Part shown: in pieces, positions 30,898 through 40,700 of the stretch
How the letters are laid out: each line of letters opens with the position of its first letter
How positions within the stretch are numbered: position 1 is the stretch's first letter
Assembly: GCA_031268335.1 (NCBI GenBank)
Contig: JAIRXG010000011.1
Coordinates: 62,001 to 126,000 of the forward strand
DNA from: Campylobacteraceae bacterium
GTDB taxonomy: Bacteria; Campylobacterota; Campylobacteria; Campylobacterales; Campylobacteraceae
Reading direction: 5' to 3'
DNA: 64,000 bases
Notes under the pieces: generated by a model
What the model saw: only the letters and a program-made list of their open reading frames with translations
Databases searched by the model: none
What the model was told of the DNA's origin: nothing
Position numbers and translations under genes: made by a program

Positions 30898-31425
30898 TTA
30901 TATACTATTGTTGGAATTGGCAGGGATTTGAGGTAAAGATACTTGAAATATAGTAAATTTTTCTTTGCTTTGATAGCTGATAAGATAAGAGCTTCTGCTT
31001 TCATATATGCGAAAAAGAGTTACATTTTCCATAAGCTTATCTACTTTGACGCGTTCTACAGCATCATAAGTTAAAGGTATATCTTCGAACTCTCTTGATT
31101 CTATTCTGTATAAAGAGTCATCTTTAACAAAATACGTTACATGTGGATTTATCATCGCATGAATAGAATTTTTGGTGCGCAAACGAAATACGTCAAATTC
31201 TTCGCTGTTTGTTATGTTTGAAACAGCGTATATATCCGTTTGTAAAAAAAGATCGTTATAAAAAAGTTTCACTATTTTTTGTTCTTTCGTATCATCTTCA
31301 TAACGCAAAGAACTGATGTCATTGCTCTTTTGCATAGTATTTATGGCTTGATACATGTATATGGCTATAATAGAAAATATAGCTATCGATATAACTACTT
31401 CTATGAGCGTAAAAGCCCTTTTCAC
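30898..31425 (-). CDS. gspJ: Type II secretion minor pseudopilin, GspJ-like
   Basis: The 175-residue protein starts with a class III prepilin signal (MKRAFTLIEVVISIAIFS: cleavage between Ala4 and Phe5 by prepilin peptidase, Glu at mature position 5) and a hydrophobic helix, then a globular beta-rich domain. It is the last gene of the operon and overlaps the gspI-like gene by four bases. Assignment as J rather than I or H rests on its place after I and on its size. Minor pseudopilins form the tip of the T2SS pseudopilus. Confidence 0.65.
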   Translation of the reverse strand: MKRAFTLIEVVISIAIFSIIAIYMYQAINTMQKSNDISSLRYEDDTKEQKIVKLFYNDLFLQTDIYAVSNITNSEEFDVFRLRTKNSIHAMINPHVTYFVKDDSLYRIESREFEDIPLTYDAVERVKVDKLMENVTLFRIYESRSSYLISYQSKEKFTIFQVSLPQIPANSNNSI

Positions 31426-31850
31426 ATGTTAGCCTTTATCTCGTATCCTAATGTGTTCACATCGTTTATACTTGCGCTGATTTTATTTATGACAAACTCT
31501 ATTTTTGGTATGTCGTTTAAAGTCCTCTCTATTTCTTTGCTATCCGCTAAATCCATACTAAATATCTCTTCGCTTTCACATGTAAGGTTTTGTTCTTTTA
31601 GGGCAGATATGAGGTCATCGTCTCTTATTGCAAATTTGGTTTTAATAACATCGTACAGATTATCATCAACATCACTGCTACAAACATCATTTAAAAGCGC
31701 AAAAGAAAAAAGAGAGTTCGCCTCATTTTTTACTTTTGCGTAATTTATAAGTTTTGAACTATTCGAACTCACTTTCAAAAGTCCAAGACCTGCTGTAAAT
31801 ACTATGGCAACCGCTATTAAAACCTCTACGAGCGTAAAAGCTTTAATCAT
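31422..31850 (-). CDS. gspI: Type II secretion minor pseudopilin, GspI-like
   Basis: The 142-residue protein begins MIKAFTLVEVLIAVAIVF, a prepilin peptidase site (A|FTLVE) followed by a membrane helix, with a short globular domain carrying two cysteines (NDVCSSD, NLTCESE) that may form a disulfide. It overlaps gspE by eight bases and the gspJ-like gene by four. The letter assignment is by size and order; it is certainly a pseudopilin. Confidence 0.65.
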   Translation of the reverse strand: MIKAFTLVEVLIAVAIVFTAGLGLLKVSSNSSKLINYAKVKNEANSLFSFALLNDVCSSDVDDNLYDVIKTKFAIRDDDLISALKEQNLTCESEEIFSMDLADSKEIERTLNDIPKIEFVINKISASINDVNTLGYEIKANM

Positions 31851-33369
31851 CCTTTATTCCAATCCTTATAGCTTCGTCAAGCGATATTTTGCCATCATAC
31901 AATAGTTGTCTTAATCTATGCGAGAGAAATACCATACCATTTTCTCTGGAAAAAGAGCGGATTTGATAATCGTTTGTCGTAGTCTTAAGTATCGTTTTTA
32001 TCTCATCGTTCATTACAAGCAATTCTCCTACCGCTTGTCTTCCTATATATCCAGTATAACCACACTTCTTGCAGCCATTAGCTTTATAAATAACGGTATC
32101 TTTTTCGATTGAAAATTGATTTGCGTAATCTTCGGCTATCTTATCTTCCGTTTTGCAATGAGGGCATAATAATCGCACCAATCTTTGAGCCAACACAGCA
32201 AGCAGTGTGGAAGAGATTAGAAACGGTTCTATTTTCATATCCACAAGTCTTGTTATAGCAGCGGTAGCGTTATTAGTATGCAGCGTAGATAAAACCAAAT
32301 GTCCGGTAAGAGCGGCTTGCGTAGCTATGGAAGCGGTTTCATTATCGCGTATCTCGCCAACCATAACTATATCCGGATCTTGTCTTAATATAGAACGAAG
32401 TCCAGCTGCAAATGTAAGTCCCACTTTGCTATTCACTTGAATTTGATTTATATTGTTTGTCTTGTATTCTACCGGATCTTCTATAGTGATGATATTTTTT
32501 TCGGATGAAGCCAATCTTTGTAAAAACGAATGCAAGGTAGTTGACTTGCCGCTGCCGGTAGGTCCTGTTACCAAAATAATTCCGTGCGAGTATTGTAAAA
32601 TATCGTTTAACCCGTCTATCAAATCATCGGTAAATCCAAGCTCAAGTAATGATGGGATTTGCGTAGAATCCATCAAAATACGCATAACGACTCTCTCGCC
32701 ATAATATACGGGCAATATAGATACACGAATATCCAATGTTCGTCCGGCTATTTTTATCTGCGTTCTGCCGTCTTGTGGAATACGTTTTTCAGAAATATCA
32801 AGATTTGATATAACTTTTATACGGCTTATAACAAGATTTAAAATATTTTTCTCAAGTTCTATATGTTTTGTAAGCACACCGTCTATACGAAAACGTATTT
32901 CGCCTTTAAACTCATGCATCTCTATATGGATATCGCTTGAGCGTTTTTTAATGGCTTGATAAAAAAGAGAGTTTACAAATTTAATAATCGGCGCGGATTC
33001 TTCGGATGTTAAAATATCGCCGGAATTTCTTAAAAACTCCGTTAAATTCATATTTTCATCAACACTAGCTTCTTCTTCGGCATTTTTATCTATAGAACCA
33101 AGCTCTTTATCCGTTCTAAGTTCCAAAAATTTATTTAAAAGCCTATCGTAAGACTCTTCGTCTAAAAATACTACTCTATATTCCAAGCCTTGTTTGGACA
33201 GATATTCAAAAGCAACATCCATATAGTTTTCCGTAATGCATGCACATAGAATATTGTCTATTTTTGAAAAAAGCACATAGTTCTTAAGAGCTATATTAAG
33301 CTCTTCAGTCCCAATTTCAAACGGCTCTAAATTCGTATCATGAATATACTCTATATCGTCCATTACCAT
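31843..33369 (-). CDS. gspE: Type II secretion ATPase GspE
   Basis: GspE is the cytoplasmic hexameric ATPase that powers the T2SS. The 508-residue protein has an N-terminal N1E-like domain, Walker A GPTGSGKST at about 266, ITIEDPVEYK, Walker B DIVMVGEIRD, the His box LSTLHTNNA and a zinc tetracysteine (CPHC near 400, CKKC near 430), which marks GspE/PilB ATPases. The ATG at 33369 overlaps the gspD stop and follows AAAGGAG. The related PilT at 11654 lacks the cysteines. Confidence 0.93.
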   Translation of the reverse strand: MVMDDIEYIHDTNLEPFEIGTEELNIALKNYVLFSKIDNILCACITENYMDVAFEYLSKQGLEYRVVFLDEESYDRLLNKFLELRTDKELGSIDKNAEEEASVDENMNLTEFLRNSGDILTSEESAPIIKFVNSLFYQAIKKRSSDIHIEMHEFKGEIRFRIDGVLTKHIELEKNILNLVISRIKVISNLDISEKRIPQDGRTQIKIAGRTLDIRVSILPVYYGERVVMRILMDSTQIPSLLELGFTDDLIDGLNDILQYSHGIILVTGPTGSGKSTTLHSFLQRLASSEKNIITIEDPVEYKTNNINQIQVNSKVGLTFAAGLRSILRQDPDIVMVGEIRDNETASIATQAALTGHLVLSTLHTNNATAAITRLVDMKIEPFLISSTLLAVLAQRLVRLLCPHCKTEDKIAEDYANQFSIEKDTVIYKANGCKKCGYTGYIGRQAVGELLVMNDEIKTILKTTTNDYQIRSFSRENGMVFLSHRLRQLLYDGKISLDEAIRIGIKDD

Positions 33370-35357
33370 TAAGAACCATCTCCTTTACGTATTACCGTAC
33401 TCCAGTACTCGTCGCTGCCGAATTGTACATTACTACTGCTACTTGTGCTGCTCTTTTTCTTTTTGGGCTCCAAAATATTGTCTACTTTCTTTTGAAGCTC
33501 TTCTCCTAATTGTTTACTGTAAAAATCTTGAAGTTGGTCAAGTTCTGATAATTGCGCTCTTAATTGCGATAATTCATCGCTTGAATTTACTATATATGGA
33601 GTTAAAACGATGATGATATTTAATTGGTCATTAACATCGGTTGTATGCGTAAAAAGGCGTCCTAAGAGCGGTATATCTCCCAAAAGCGGAACTTTCGCAT
33701 CATTTTCGGTAGCTTTATTACGGATAAGTCCTCCCACTATAACGCTTTCTCCATGTTTTACTATAGCTCTTGTGGATACCTCTCTTTTTGTTGTGGTAGG
33801 CATACCGCTATCTCCACCGCTGCCATCCAAAACATCTTCCACCGTAGCTTCTATTTGAAGAGTAACTTTTCCATCATTTGCTATTCGCGGTTTTACTTGT
33901 AATGTTAAACCTATGTCTTCTCTTGTATATGTATTTCTAGTCAAATCAGTAGTGCTATCCGAATTGGTAGCACTTGTTATGATAGATTGGGTTTGCCCTA
34001 CATATATTTTAGATTCCATATTGTTTAAACATAAAACCGAAGGCTCTGAAATAATATTCGCCGCGCCGTTTGTTTTCAAAAAATCTATAGAAGCGCCAAG
34101 AGCAAGACCTGACTTAATATCCCCTATGTTTATAGCCGAGCTTAATACCGGCGATAGAGCAAGCGCGCTTCCCCCCATATTCATAGCAAATGTATAAAGC
34201 CCGTCTGATGTAGCCCTTCCTCCTTCAAGTCCATATTTTACTCCAACCTTTTGCGAAGCAACTTCGCTAATCTCAACAATTCTCGCTTTCACAAAAACTT
34301 GCTTTTGTTCTTTGTCAAGTTCGGTCACTATATTTTTTATAATTTCATAATCTTTTTGAGTAGCAAAAACAACGATAGAATTACTAGCCTCATCTAAAGA
34401 AAATATCGGCTTATTCGCATCATTTGCTTTTAAAGTTTGCGTCGTTTGATTTGCTAAACCACTAGCAGAAGATGCTGCTGTCAATACATTTGAAGAGATA
34501 AGTTCGCTTATTACTTTATGAATATCTTTAGCTTCGGTATTGTTTAACTGTATAACTTTTGTCACCATCTGTAATGACTCTTGTCCTTTATCCAGATTGG
34601 CTACAATCTCTCTTAATTTCTTCATATTTGCCGATGAACCGACGGCGATAATTCCATTGTCTGCCTTATTTTCATATAATGTCACTCTCTCGCTCTCAAC
34701 TTTCTCATTAAAAACACTTCTTGAGATTGACTGTAGTGTTGCGAAAACTTGTTCTATATTAGCATTGTACATTTTAACAAACGCTACTTCAGAAGCAACG
34801 TTTTGCTCCATAAGAGCTATAACTTTTCTTACAGTTTCTATATTTTTAGGGAAATCCGTTATAACAATCATATTGTTTTCTCTAACGGTCGTAATTTTTG
34901 CAGCTATGGAGGCAAGGTGTCTTATTTTGCTTACGACCTCATCAACATTCAACCCCTTAATGTTTATGGTTTGCGTAACCATTTGCGTATAACGTGTAGC
35001 TGATTTGCCCGTTAGCGGCAAGTTATATTGCGAAGCTATATTGCTTCTTACTACCTCCATGTATGTGCCGTGATCTACCATAGTGTAGCCTTTTGCGGCA
35101 AGAACGGATTGGAGTATATATGGTAAATCCTGTTTGTCCACAGGCGTTGTGGAAACAAATTCTACTTTACCGCCGATAGCATCTTGAAGCAATATGTTTT
35201 TGTTCAAAACATTTGACACGAGCTTTACAAAATCCGTAACCTCCAAATCTCTAAAGTTTATCTCAATAGTTGAGTTATCTGGAGCGGTATTGCCGATACT
35301 TTGGGCATTTAAGCTCATAGCCAAAATCATGCATGTAACTATCTTAATAAATTTCAT
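33369..35357 (-). CDS. gspD: Type II secretion secretin GspD
   Basis: GspD forms the outer-membrane channel. From ATG 35357 (eight bases after GAGGGAG) it begins with a signal peptide, MKFIKIVTCMILAMSLNA, then N0 (NFRDLEVTDFVKLVSNVLNKN) and N1-N3 ring domains (KMYNANIEQVFATLQSI and RVTLYENKADNGIIAVGS), and the secretin core near 340-600 with NIISEPSVLCLNN and the C-terminal VPLLGDIPLLGRLF. The protein has 662 residues. An upstream ATG at 35378 lies inside gspC and would spoil the signal peptide. A Ser-rich C-terminus may serve a pilotin, but none is seen. Confidence 0.93.
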   Translation of the reverse strand: MKFIKIVTCMILAMSLNAQSIGNTAPDNSTIEINFRDLEVTDFVKLVSNVLNKNILLQDAIGGKVEFVSTTPVDKQDLPYILQSVLAAKGYTMVDHGTYMEVVRSNIASQYNLPLTGKSATRYTQMVTQTINIKGLNVDEVVSKIRHLASIAAKITTVRENNMIVITDFPKNIETVRKVIALMEQNVASEVAFVKMYNANIEQVFATLQSISRSVFNEKVESERVTLYENKADNGIIAVGSSANMKKLREIVANLDKGQESLQMVTKVIQLNNTEAKDIHKVISELISSNVLTAASSASGLANQTTQTLKANDANKPIFSLDEASNSIVVFATQKDYEIIKNIVTELDKEQKQVFVKARIVEISEVASQKVGVKYGLEGGRATSDGLYTFAMNMGGSALALSPVLSSAINIGDIKSGLALGASIDFLKTNGAANIISEPSVLCLNNMESKIYVGQTQSIITSATNSDSTTDLTRNTYTREDIGLTLQVKPRIANDGKVTLQIEATVEDVLDGSGGDSGMPTTTKREVSTRAIVKHGESVIVGGLIRNKATENDAKVPLLGDIPLLGRLFTHTTDVNDQLNIIIVLTPYIVNSSDELSQLRAQLSELDQLQDFYSKQLGEELQKKVDNILEPKKKKSSTSSSSNVQFGSDEYWSTVIRKGDGS

Positions 35358-36171
35358 ATTCAAACTCCCTCTTTTCATTGTTTCTCATAACCTCCACTTT
35401 CACTCTATTATAAGATCTGGCATTATCATAAATCTCAAGAACGCTTGAGTAATTATCAAGTCTAATTCCGTTAAAACTTTGTATTATGTCTCCCGCGCGA
35501 ATACCAAGTTTTGCCAAAGGCGAGTTTCTGCTAACGCTAACTACTCTAAAGCCGTCCAGCTTGCCGTCTTTCATAACTTCTTTAAAGCCCATGTTTTTAA
35601 ATATCGCATCAGGATTTGTCATAATTTCATCTATTTCGATTCTTCTTATGATATTCGTATACTCTTCGCTTTGCTGCTGAGGAAGCTGTTGCTTAATGCC
35701 CGTATTTGCAAATCTATTAACCGGTTGTGTTGGCGCGGTAAGAGAGTTGAGCGTACTTTTCGCAAAACCAATCCATACTTCTCTACCGTTTTCCAAAAGA
35801 GAGACGCTATCGGACTTTATTTCGTTCACACGATACTGTTTATATGTATCACCTGTTTTTAGCACCTCTGAAAAGCTACCGTCGTTAATGACAGCAAAAG
35901 CATTTTCACCGCTGCTCTCTTTATAAATCGCTAAAAGCTTCAAACTGCCCACCTGTGTAACTTGAACATTTGAGGCAGTAAACCCTTGATTTGCATATGA
36001 TGTCGGACTGTAAACATTAAAGTTTATAATATCTTTGTTACTATAACTAGTTTCTACTCCACTTTTCGGAAGAAAAATAAAAAAAACCAACGCTATACTT
36101 TTCGCCACAACTATACAAATTAAAATTTTAAAAATAAGATTCAACGTTTTGTTATCTAAGAGAAGATTCAT
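35344..36171 (-). CDS. gspC: Type II secretion inner-membrane protein GspC-like with PDZ domain
   Basis: The protein has a short cytoplasmic tail, one membrane helix (ILICIVVAKSIALVFFIF), a homology-region domain that in the family contacts the secretin N0 (TQVGSLKLLAIYKESSGENAFAVI), a Gln-rich linker and a C-terminal PDZ domain (FRVVSVSRNSPLAKLGIRAG ... DIIQSFNG). That order is diagnostic for GspC, the link between inner-membrane platform and secretin. ATG 36171 follows GGGGAG by eight bases; it overlaps the gspN-like gene by 20 bases and gspD by 14. Confidence 0.85.
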   Translation of the reverse strand: MNLLLDNKTLNLIFKILICIVVAKSIALVFFIFLPKSGVETSYSNKDIINFNVYSPTSYANQGFTASNVQVTQVGSLKLLAIYKESSGENAFAVINDGSFSEVLKTGDTYKQYRVNEIKSDSVSLLENGREVWIGFAKSTLNSLTAPTQPVNRFANTGIKQQLPQQQSEEYTNIIRRIEIDEIMTNPDAIFKNMGFKEVMKDGKLDGFRVVSVSRNSPLAKLGIRAGDIIQSFNGIRLDNYSSVLEIYDNARSYNRVKVEVMRNNEKREFEYEIY

Positions 36172-36679
36172 GCACCAACTCCCCATCTATATTCTGAAAA
36201 TTCGCATAAATAAGCGGATACTTTTGTCTAGAATCCTCTTGTGGTTTTAAAACCAAGCGAATTGTTTTACTATATATATTATAACTGCCGTCTATATCGC
36301 CAAAATCACCTTTTAGCTTTATCCAAATTTTTATCGGATAAAATAGAGTCGCTTTGAGACTTGCTTCGTCAATTTTTCCAGGAAACATTGTCTGAAGTTT
36401 TTTTGCAAAATGCAAATCTTTCATGCTAACTTCATTATATAAAATAAACGGCAAAACCGTTATTTTATCTATTTGCGCAATTTCATCGCCTCCATATACT
36501 GCAAGCGCGCCGTTTATTCGCAAAACACCGCCAAAATCTTTTAAGCTTTCATTATTAAGTACAATATTGTTTTCGGAAAGTTTGTGCTCCAAAAGAAAGT
36601 AAAAATTTTCTTTAGGTAAAAACACTATTATGACGTAAAAAAATAGTACGGTTGCTAATAGATACTTTAAAACTCTCAT
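36152..36679 (-). CDS. gspN: Type II secretion protein, GspN-like
   Basis: This 175-residue protein has one N-terminal membrane helix (YLLATVLFFYVIIVFLP) and a beta-rich periplasmic domain. Position between the M-like and C genes, size and topology match GspN, a poorly understood accessory component related to AsmA-type folds. No enzyme motif is present. Junctions overlap by four bases upstream and 20 downstream, showing strong coupling. Assignment is from context more than sequence. Confidence 0.6.
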   Translation of the reverse strand: MRVLKYLLATVLFFYVIIVFLPKENFYFLLEHKLSENNIVLNNESLKDFGGVLRINGALAVYGGDEIAQIDKITVLPFILYNEVSMKDLHFAKKLQTMFPGKIDEASLKATLFYPIKIWIKLKGDFGDIDGSYNIYSKTIRLVLKPQEDSRQKYPLIYANFQNIDGELVHESSLR

Positions 36680-37059
36680 TTTGTTACCTCCAAAACAAGA
36701 GAAGCTCTGCCGTTAGAATCCGTCACGATTTCAAACTTTTCTACCTCAAAAGCCTCATTGAATGTTTTTCTGGTTATATCGTACATTTGTTCGCGCGTTA
36801 AAGATGATAATTTGATTTCGAAAACTTTCCCCTTATCGCTTAACGTTCCCGTTCCAAAAACAGTTTTCAATCTCTCTTCAAGATTTGTTTTATCCCAAAT
36901 TCTTTTCAGGGATACTATTTTTTTTGCATTATTACCTAAAACAAAAACGGCTTTATCGCTCTGTCTTATCTCACTTTTAAAATAAGAAACGCTATATGTC
37001 ATAATTAGCAAAACCAAAATCAGTGCCGATATTAAAATTAAAGGATTTACTTTATTCAT
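36676..37059 (-). CDS. gspM: Type II secretion protein, GspM-like
   Basis: This 127-residue bitopic membrane protein has an N-terminal helix (LILISALILVLLIMTYSV) and a small ferredoxin-like periplasmic domain with TREQMYDITRKTFNEAF. It follows the GspL-like gene with an eight-base overlap, the standard L-M order. GspM stabilises GspL at the inner membrane. Sequence identity to known GspM is not obvious, so this is mainly by position and topology. Confidence 0.6.
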   Translation of the reverse strand: MNKVNPLILISALILVLLIMTYSVSYFKSEIRQSDKAVFVLGNNAKKIVSLKRIWDKTNLEERLKTVFGTGTLSDKGKVFEIKLSSLTREQMYDITRKTFNEAFEVEKFEIVTDSNGRASLVLEVTK

Positions 37060-38068
37060 AGCGCAACTTTATCTTGATATCATCGGTATCATCCGTAAAT
37101 TCATATATGATAAAAGACTTTTGAAAATAGTCCCTAACGACAGCTGATCTACTTTTATCATTTACATGCAATACTATAGAAATTTGCATCTGATTTACCT
37201 CTATGTTTTTGAAATATTCATTTTGTAAAAGTGAGAACCCAAAAATTTTACTCATATTTTCCCTAATGACGCTTTGTTGCTTGTTCGTCTTCTCCTGCTG
37301 TTTTAAAAGTGCATTTAATTGAATTTCCGTTGATGGTAGAGAGTACTGTTTTAAGATTTCATCTTTTCTATTTTCTTGAGAACTTAACAAGTGTGAAAGA
37401 TACAATAACTCTCCTAAGAAAATTGCTATTAAAATCGCCAAAACATATATAATACCTTTGAGCGCGCCTTGTTTTTCATAAAAACGGTTAAATTTTCCAA
37501 GTTTAATTATATTTTTTGAAGGTTTTAGCGTTTGCAAAACCTCATTCATGCTTACATGCTCTTTTGCCAATGAAAGCGGCATTTTTATAACTTTCTCATT
37601 ATGCGTTATCAAACTGTTCTCATTGTCCACCTTAATAGCTAAAGGATAATTTGCAAACTCTGTCTGTGCAAAATATGTATTGCGTACATGTGAGGGTTTA
37701 ATGCCAAGAGATTCTAACCTCTCCAGTATATCTTTAGCATCATACGCAAAAAGCAAAAATTTACCGTCTTGTTTTATGGCCTTATAAGAGTAATCGCCCT
37801 TAGGAATAAAACCATCGAATACTGAAGGAGCATACTCTTTTGCTTGAAAAGCATATTTCACAGGAAGTTCTTCCATCTTCGTCCAATAATACTTCGGAGA
37901 CAAAACAATATCAAATATATCCGAATCGCTCGTCGTCACATGTTGCGTATCTACAAAGATTATTTTATAGCCATAAGCCTTGCCGAACCTCTTATAATAC
38001 TGTTGCTTTAAAGCATCTATCAATAATGCTGCTTTATCGCGCAAAATATCAAAAAATCGTTTCAACAT
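37052..38068 (-). CDS. gspL: Type II secretion protein, GspL-like
   Basis: The 338-residue protein has a cytoplasmic domain of about 215 residues resembling the actin-like fold of GspL/PilM (YGYKIIFVDTQHVTT), one membrane helix (GIIYVLAILIAIFLGELLYL, about 220-240), a coiled-coil segment and a small C-terminal periplasmic ferredoxin-like domain. GspL docks the GspE ATPase on the membrane. It overlaps the K-like gene by 20 bases and the M-like gene by eight. Confidence 0.68.
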   Translation of the reverse strand: MLKRFFDILRDKAALLIDALKQQYYKRFGKAYGYKIIFVDTQHVTTSDSDIFDIVLSPKYYWTKMEELPVKYAFQAKEYAPSVFDGFIPKGDYSYKAIKQDGKFLLFAYDAKDILERLESLGIKPSHVRNTYFAQTEFANYPLAIKVDNENSLITHNEKVIKMPLSLAKEHVSMNEVLQTLKPSKNIIKLGKFNRFYEKQGALKGIIYVLAILIAIFLGELLYLSHLLSSQENRKDEILKQYSLPSTEIQLNALLKQQEKTNKQQSVIRENMSKIFGFSLLQNEYFKNIEVNQMQISIVLHVNDKSRSAVVRDYFQKSFIIYEFTDDTDDIKIKLRYE

Positions 38069-38960
38069 AATCCACCTTTTCTGATCTTATGTCATACAAA
38101 AAATTAAGCAACTTTGTCTGTCCTAAATAAAAAAAACTCATACTGCAAAGTATCTTGGGTGAAAAAAACCCAATACCTAAATTTGTAAGCTTCTCCCTGT
38201 CGCTTGATGAAATCATCAGTTCGTCGTAAGAGCTTACAATTTCATCTTGGTTTAATGAATGCAAATTATACTCTTTTTTTATTAAAGTAAACAAAGGTTC
38301 TTTTATATAATTAAAATCTATACTTATGCCAACAAAACCTATAACGTCTTCCCACGGAATATCATATATTCTAGCATCTCCGCCATTTGCTACAAAATAG
38401 TCCAAAAGATAGTTGAACGACTCTTTTGAGTCTATACCTCCATCACTAAATTTATAATTTTGCAAAGACGCTTCGCTGGCATATGTTCTTTCGTTTTTAT
38501 CTATATCTATGGCATCAAGCAATATAGATAAAAAAAAATTTGAATTTATAACCCTGTATTCGTACAAAAGACTCTGCAAAAAATTATACAAAGGCTCGTT
38601 AATTCTGTTATCGTTTGAAATGAGATTATTAATATTTATAACGCCGCCAGCAGAAGATATATCCATCATAACATTTATATCTCCGCTATCGGTATTAAGT
38701 ATTATAGGAAGTCCGATTATAGTGGAGAGACTTTGAGCATCCCTTATATTTTGCGAGCTTTTTTGCAAAATTGCCAAAACGTCAAGAAAACTCTTATCGA
38801 GCTGTACAAGCAAATTTCTTTCGTTTGCTCTTTCAAAATATTTTTGAGAAACATCCACGCTTTTTAAAATAAGCAATGAAAGCATTAAAATAAGTCCTAC
38901 CGTAGTAAGTAATACGATGCCTTTTTTGCCTAACCCATACATGTAAGGTTCACGAAACAT
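38049..38960 (-). CDS. gspK: Type II secretion minor pseudopilin GspK-like
   Basis: This 303-residue protein has a prepilin-like N-terminus (GKKGIVLLTTVGLILMLSLLI) that lacks the usual Glu5, which is the known exception in GspK. It is large compared with other pseudopilins, and contains the family stretch SSAGGVININNL followed by helical SAM-like repeats and SSDREKLTNLGIGFFSP. GspK caps the pseudopilus tip with I and J. The start is ATG 38960 or ATG 38942 inside a TACATGTA octamer; the first overlaps the gspF stop by 11 bases. Confidence 0.72.
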   Translation of the reverse strand: MFREPYMYGLGKKGIVLLTTVGLILMLSLLILKSVDVSQKYFERANERNLLVQLDKSFLDVLAILQKSSQNIRDAQSLSTIIGLPIILNTDSGDINVMMDISSAGGVININNLISNDNRINEPLYNFLQSLLYEYRVINSNFFLSILLDAIDIDKNERTYASEASLQNYKFSDGGIDSKESFNYLLDYFVANGGDARIYDIPWEDVIGFVGISIDFNYIKEPLFTLIKKEYNLHSLNQDEIVSSYDELMISSSDREKLTNLGIGFFSPKILCSMSFFYLGQTKLLNFLYDIRSEKVDYVETIF

Positions 38961-40164
38961 TTATAGAAAATATTGGAAGCAACATTGAAGTTACTATAAG
39001 TCCGATAATTCCGCCCACAACCAACATCAACATAGGCTCCAATAAAGACAAAAAAAGCGCTATTTTATCTTTATTTTCTTCAAAATAGAGCTCTGACATA
39101 TTTTGCAAAACTATCGCAACTTCGCTCGTCTCTTCTCCTAATGTAATGGCTTGCACAAAAGAGTTATCCGACTCAAAACCGCTTTTTACAAGCGCAGCCG
39201 AAAGACGCGAACCCTCCACGACTTTGAGCGAAGCTTTTTCAAACACATCGGCAATAACGCTATTTTTCAAAATACCGGCGCCAAGCCTCACCGTTTTAAC
39301 AAAAGGCACGCCAGATCTAATCAAAACAGAAGCAACATACGTAAATCGTCCAAGTTCAGAGGATTGTATGATTTTACCAAAAAACGGCATTTTTAACATC
39401 AGCAAATCAACTCTGTATTTCGTTTTCGGACTTGTTTTTAGAATAAATTTAAAGATAAAAACGAATAAGAACAATCCTACGGCAAGATAAAGCCAATTGC
39501 TCGACATCCAATTTCCTATGGATATTATTACTTGCGTAATTTTCGGTAACTCTTGATCCATTTGTTCAAATATGGAACTGATTTTGGGAACTATATAAGT
39601 TACCATAAAACCCACCATAAAACAAGAAACTATCAATATAAAAACAGGATATGCAAACGCATTTTGCACCTGCTTTTCCAATCTCTCTTGTTCTCTTAGA
39701 AAACGCGATAATTCCAGCAATATATCGGTCAATATACCGCTATCTTCCGATACTTTTATAGATTGTTTATAAAAATTTGGCAAAATTACAACATTTTGGT
39801 TTTCAAGCGCAAAATAAAAATTCTTCCCCTCGTCCAACGCCGTTTTTATGCTTCTTAAAAAAAGTAGCATTTTTTTATTTTTAGCGTATTGATTTGAAGA
39901 AAGTGCCACGGCATCCACCAAAGATATTCCGGATTTTAAATATATACTTATGTCGCGACTAAACACAGCAAGTTCGCCAGAAGACATTTTGTATCTTCTT
40001 TTTAAAGTAATTTTGCTCAAAAGCGTAAAACTATCTTCTTTAAGCTTTTTGTAAATAATATTCTGAGCTTTTAACCTGCGTTTTGCATCATCCAAATCCA
40101 AAGCTTCTATTTTTGAACTTACTTTCTTGCCCGATCCGTCTATTCCAGAATATTTAAATATCAA
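38950..40164 (-). CDS. gspF: Type II secretion inner-membrane platform protein GspF
   Basis: The 404-residue protein contains two GspF/PilC repeats, each a helical cytoplasmic domain followed by membrane helices (SGELAVFSRDISIYLKSGIS near 60-80; SSELGRFTYVASVLIRSGVP near 265). It ends with a hydrophobic helix (LMLVVGGIIGLIVTSMLLPIF). GspF is the core of the inner-membrane platform and contacts GspE and GspL. It begins two bases after the H-like pseudopilin gene. Confidence 0.93.
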   Translation of the reverse strand: MIFKYSGIDGSGKKVSSKIEALDLDDAKRRLKAQNIIYKKLKEDSFTLLSKITLKRRYKMSSGELAVFSRDISIYLKSGISLVDAVALSSNQYAKNKKMLLFLRSIKTALDEGKNFYFALENQNVVILPNFYKQSIKVSEDSGILTDILLELSRFLREQERLEKQVQNAFAYPVFILIVSCFMVGFMVTYIVPKISSIFEQMDQELPKITQVIISIGNWMSSNWLYLAVGLFLFVFIFKFILKTSPKTKYRVDLLMLKMPFFGKIIQSSELGRFTYVASVLIRSGVPFVKTVRLGAGILKNSVIADVFEKASLKVVEGSRLSAALVKSGFESDNSFVQAITLGEETSEVAIVLQNMSELYFEENKDKIALFLSLLEPMLMLVVGGIIGLIVTSMLLPIFSINVS

Positions 40165-40166
40165 AT

Positions 40167-40700
40167 TTATCGTCCCCTTGCTTCAAGCTGATACTTTTCC
40201 AAGAAATCTTGCGCACTTGCTATGCTATCAAACACCCTTCCATCTTCTATGTAATTTTCAAACAGATAAGCTTTTCTTTTATATTCCAATACCAATTCGT
40301 CGCTGCTGCCGTTCGGATAAACGTCCAGTCTGAAGCAAACCTTCTCTCTTTTATATTCATTTATGTAATAATCGTCAAATACTAATTTTTCCAGTCTTCT
40401 GCCGTCGTAATAATACGCATTTACGGCATTATCCTTTTCGAAAATATTGAGCGTCGTATTTATATCTTTGCCGTTTACTAAAAGTCTGCATTCGTTGCAA
40501 TTATCGATACATCTTAAAGAGATAAGATTTTTATCTCCACCAATTTTGGCAAGATACAAATTTAATTTTTCCAACTTTACCGACTCTTCTTCAAGGGATT
40601 TTACAGAAAAATTCTGAGCAAACAAACCATATGAAATTACTATTAGCAGCAAAACCAATAGTAATTCAAAAAGCGTAAACGCACCTCTTATTCTTGGCAT
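40167..40700 (-). CDS. gspH: Type II secretion minor pseudopilin, GspH-like
   Basis: This 177-residue protein has prepilin signal GAFTLFELLLVLLLIVISYG with Glu at mature position 5, a polar start of eight residues, and a globular domain containing two cysteines in a CIDNCNEC cluster plus others. Placement just after the major pseudopilin suggests GspH. The ATG lies within the last codons of gspG (13-base overlap). Confidence 0.65.
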   Translation of the reverse strand: MPRIRGAFTLFELLLVLLLIVISYGLFAQNFSVKSLEEESVKLEKLNLYLAKIGGDKNLISLRCIDNCNECRLLVNGKDINTTLNIFEKDNAVNAYYYDGRRLEKLVFDDYYINEYKREKVCFRLDVYPNGSSDELVLEYKRKAYLFENYIEDGRVFDSIASAQDFLEKYQLEARGR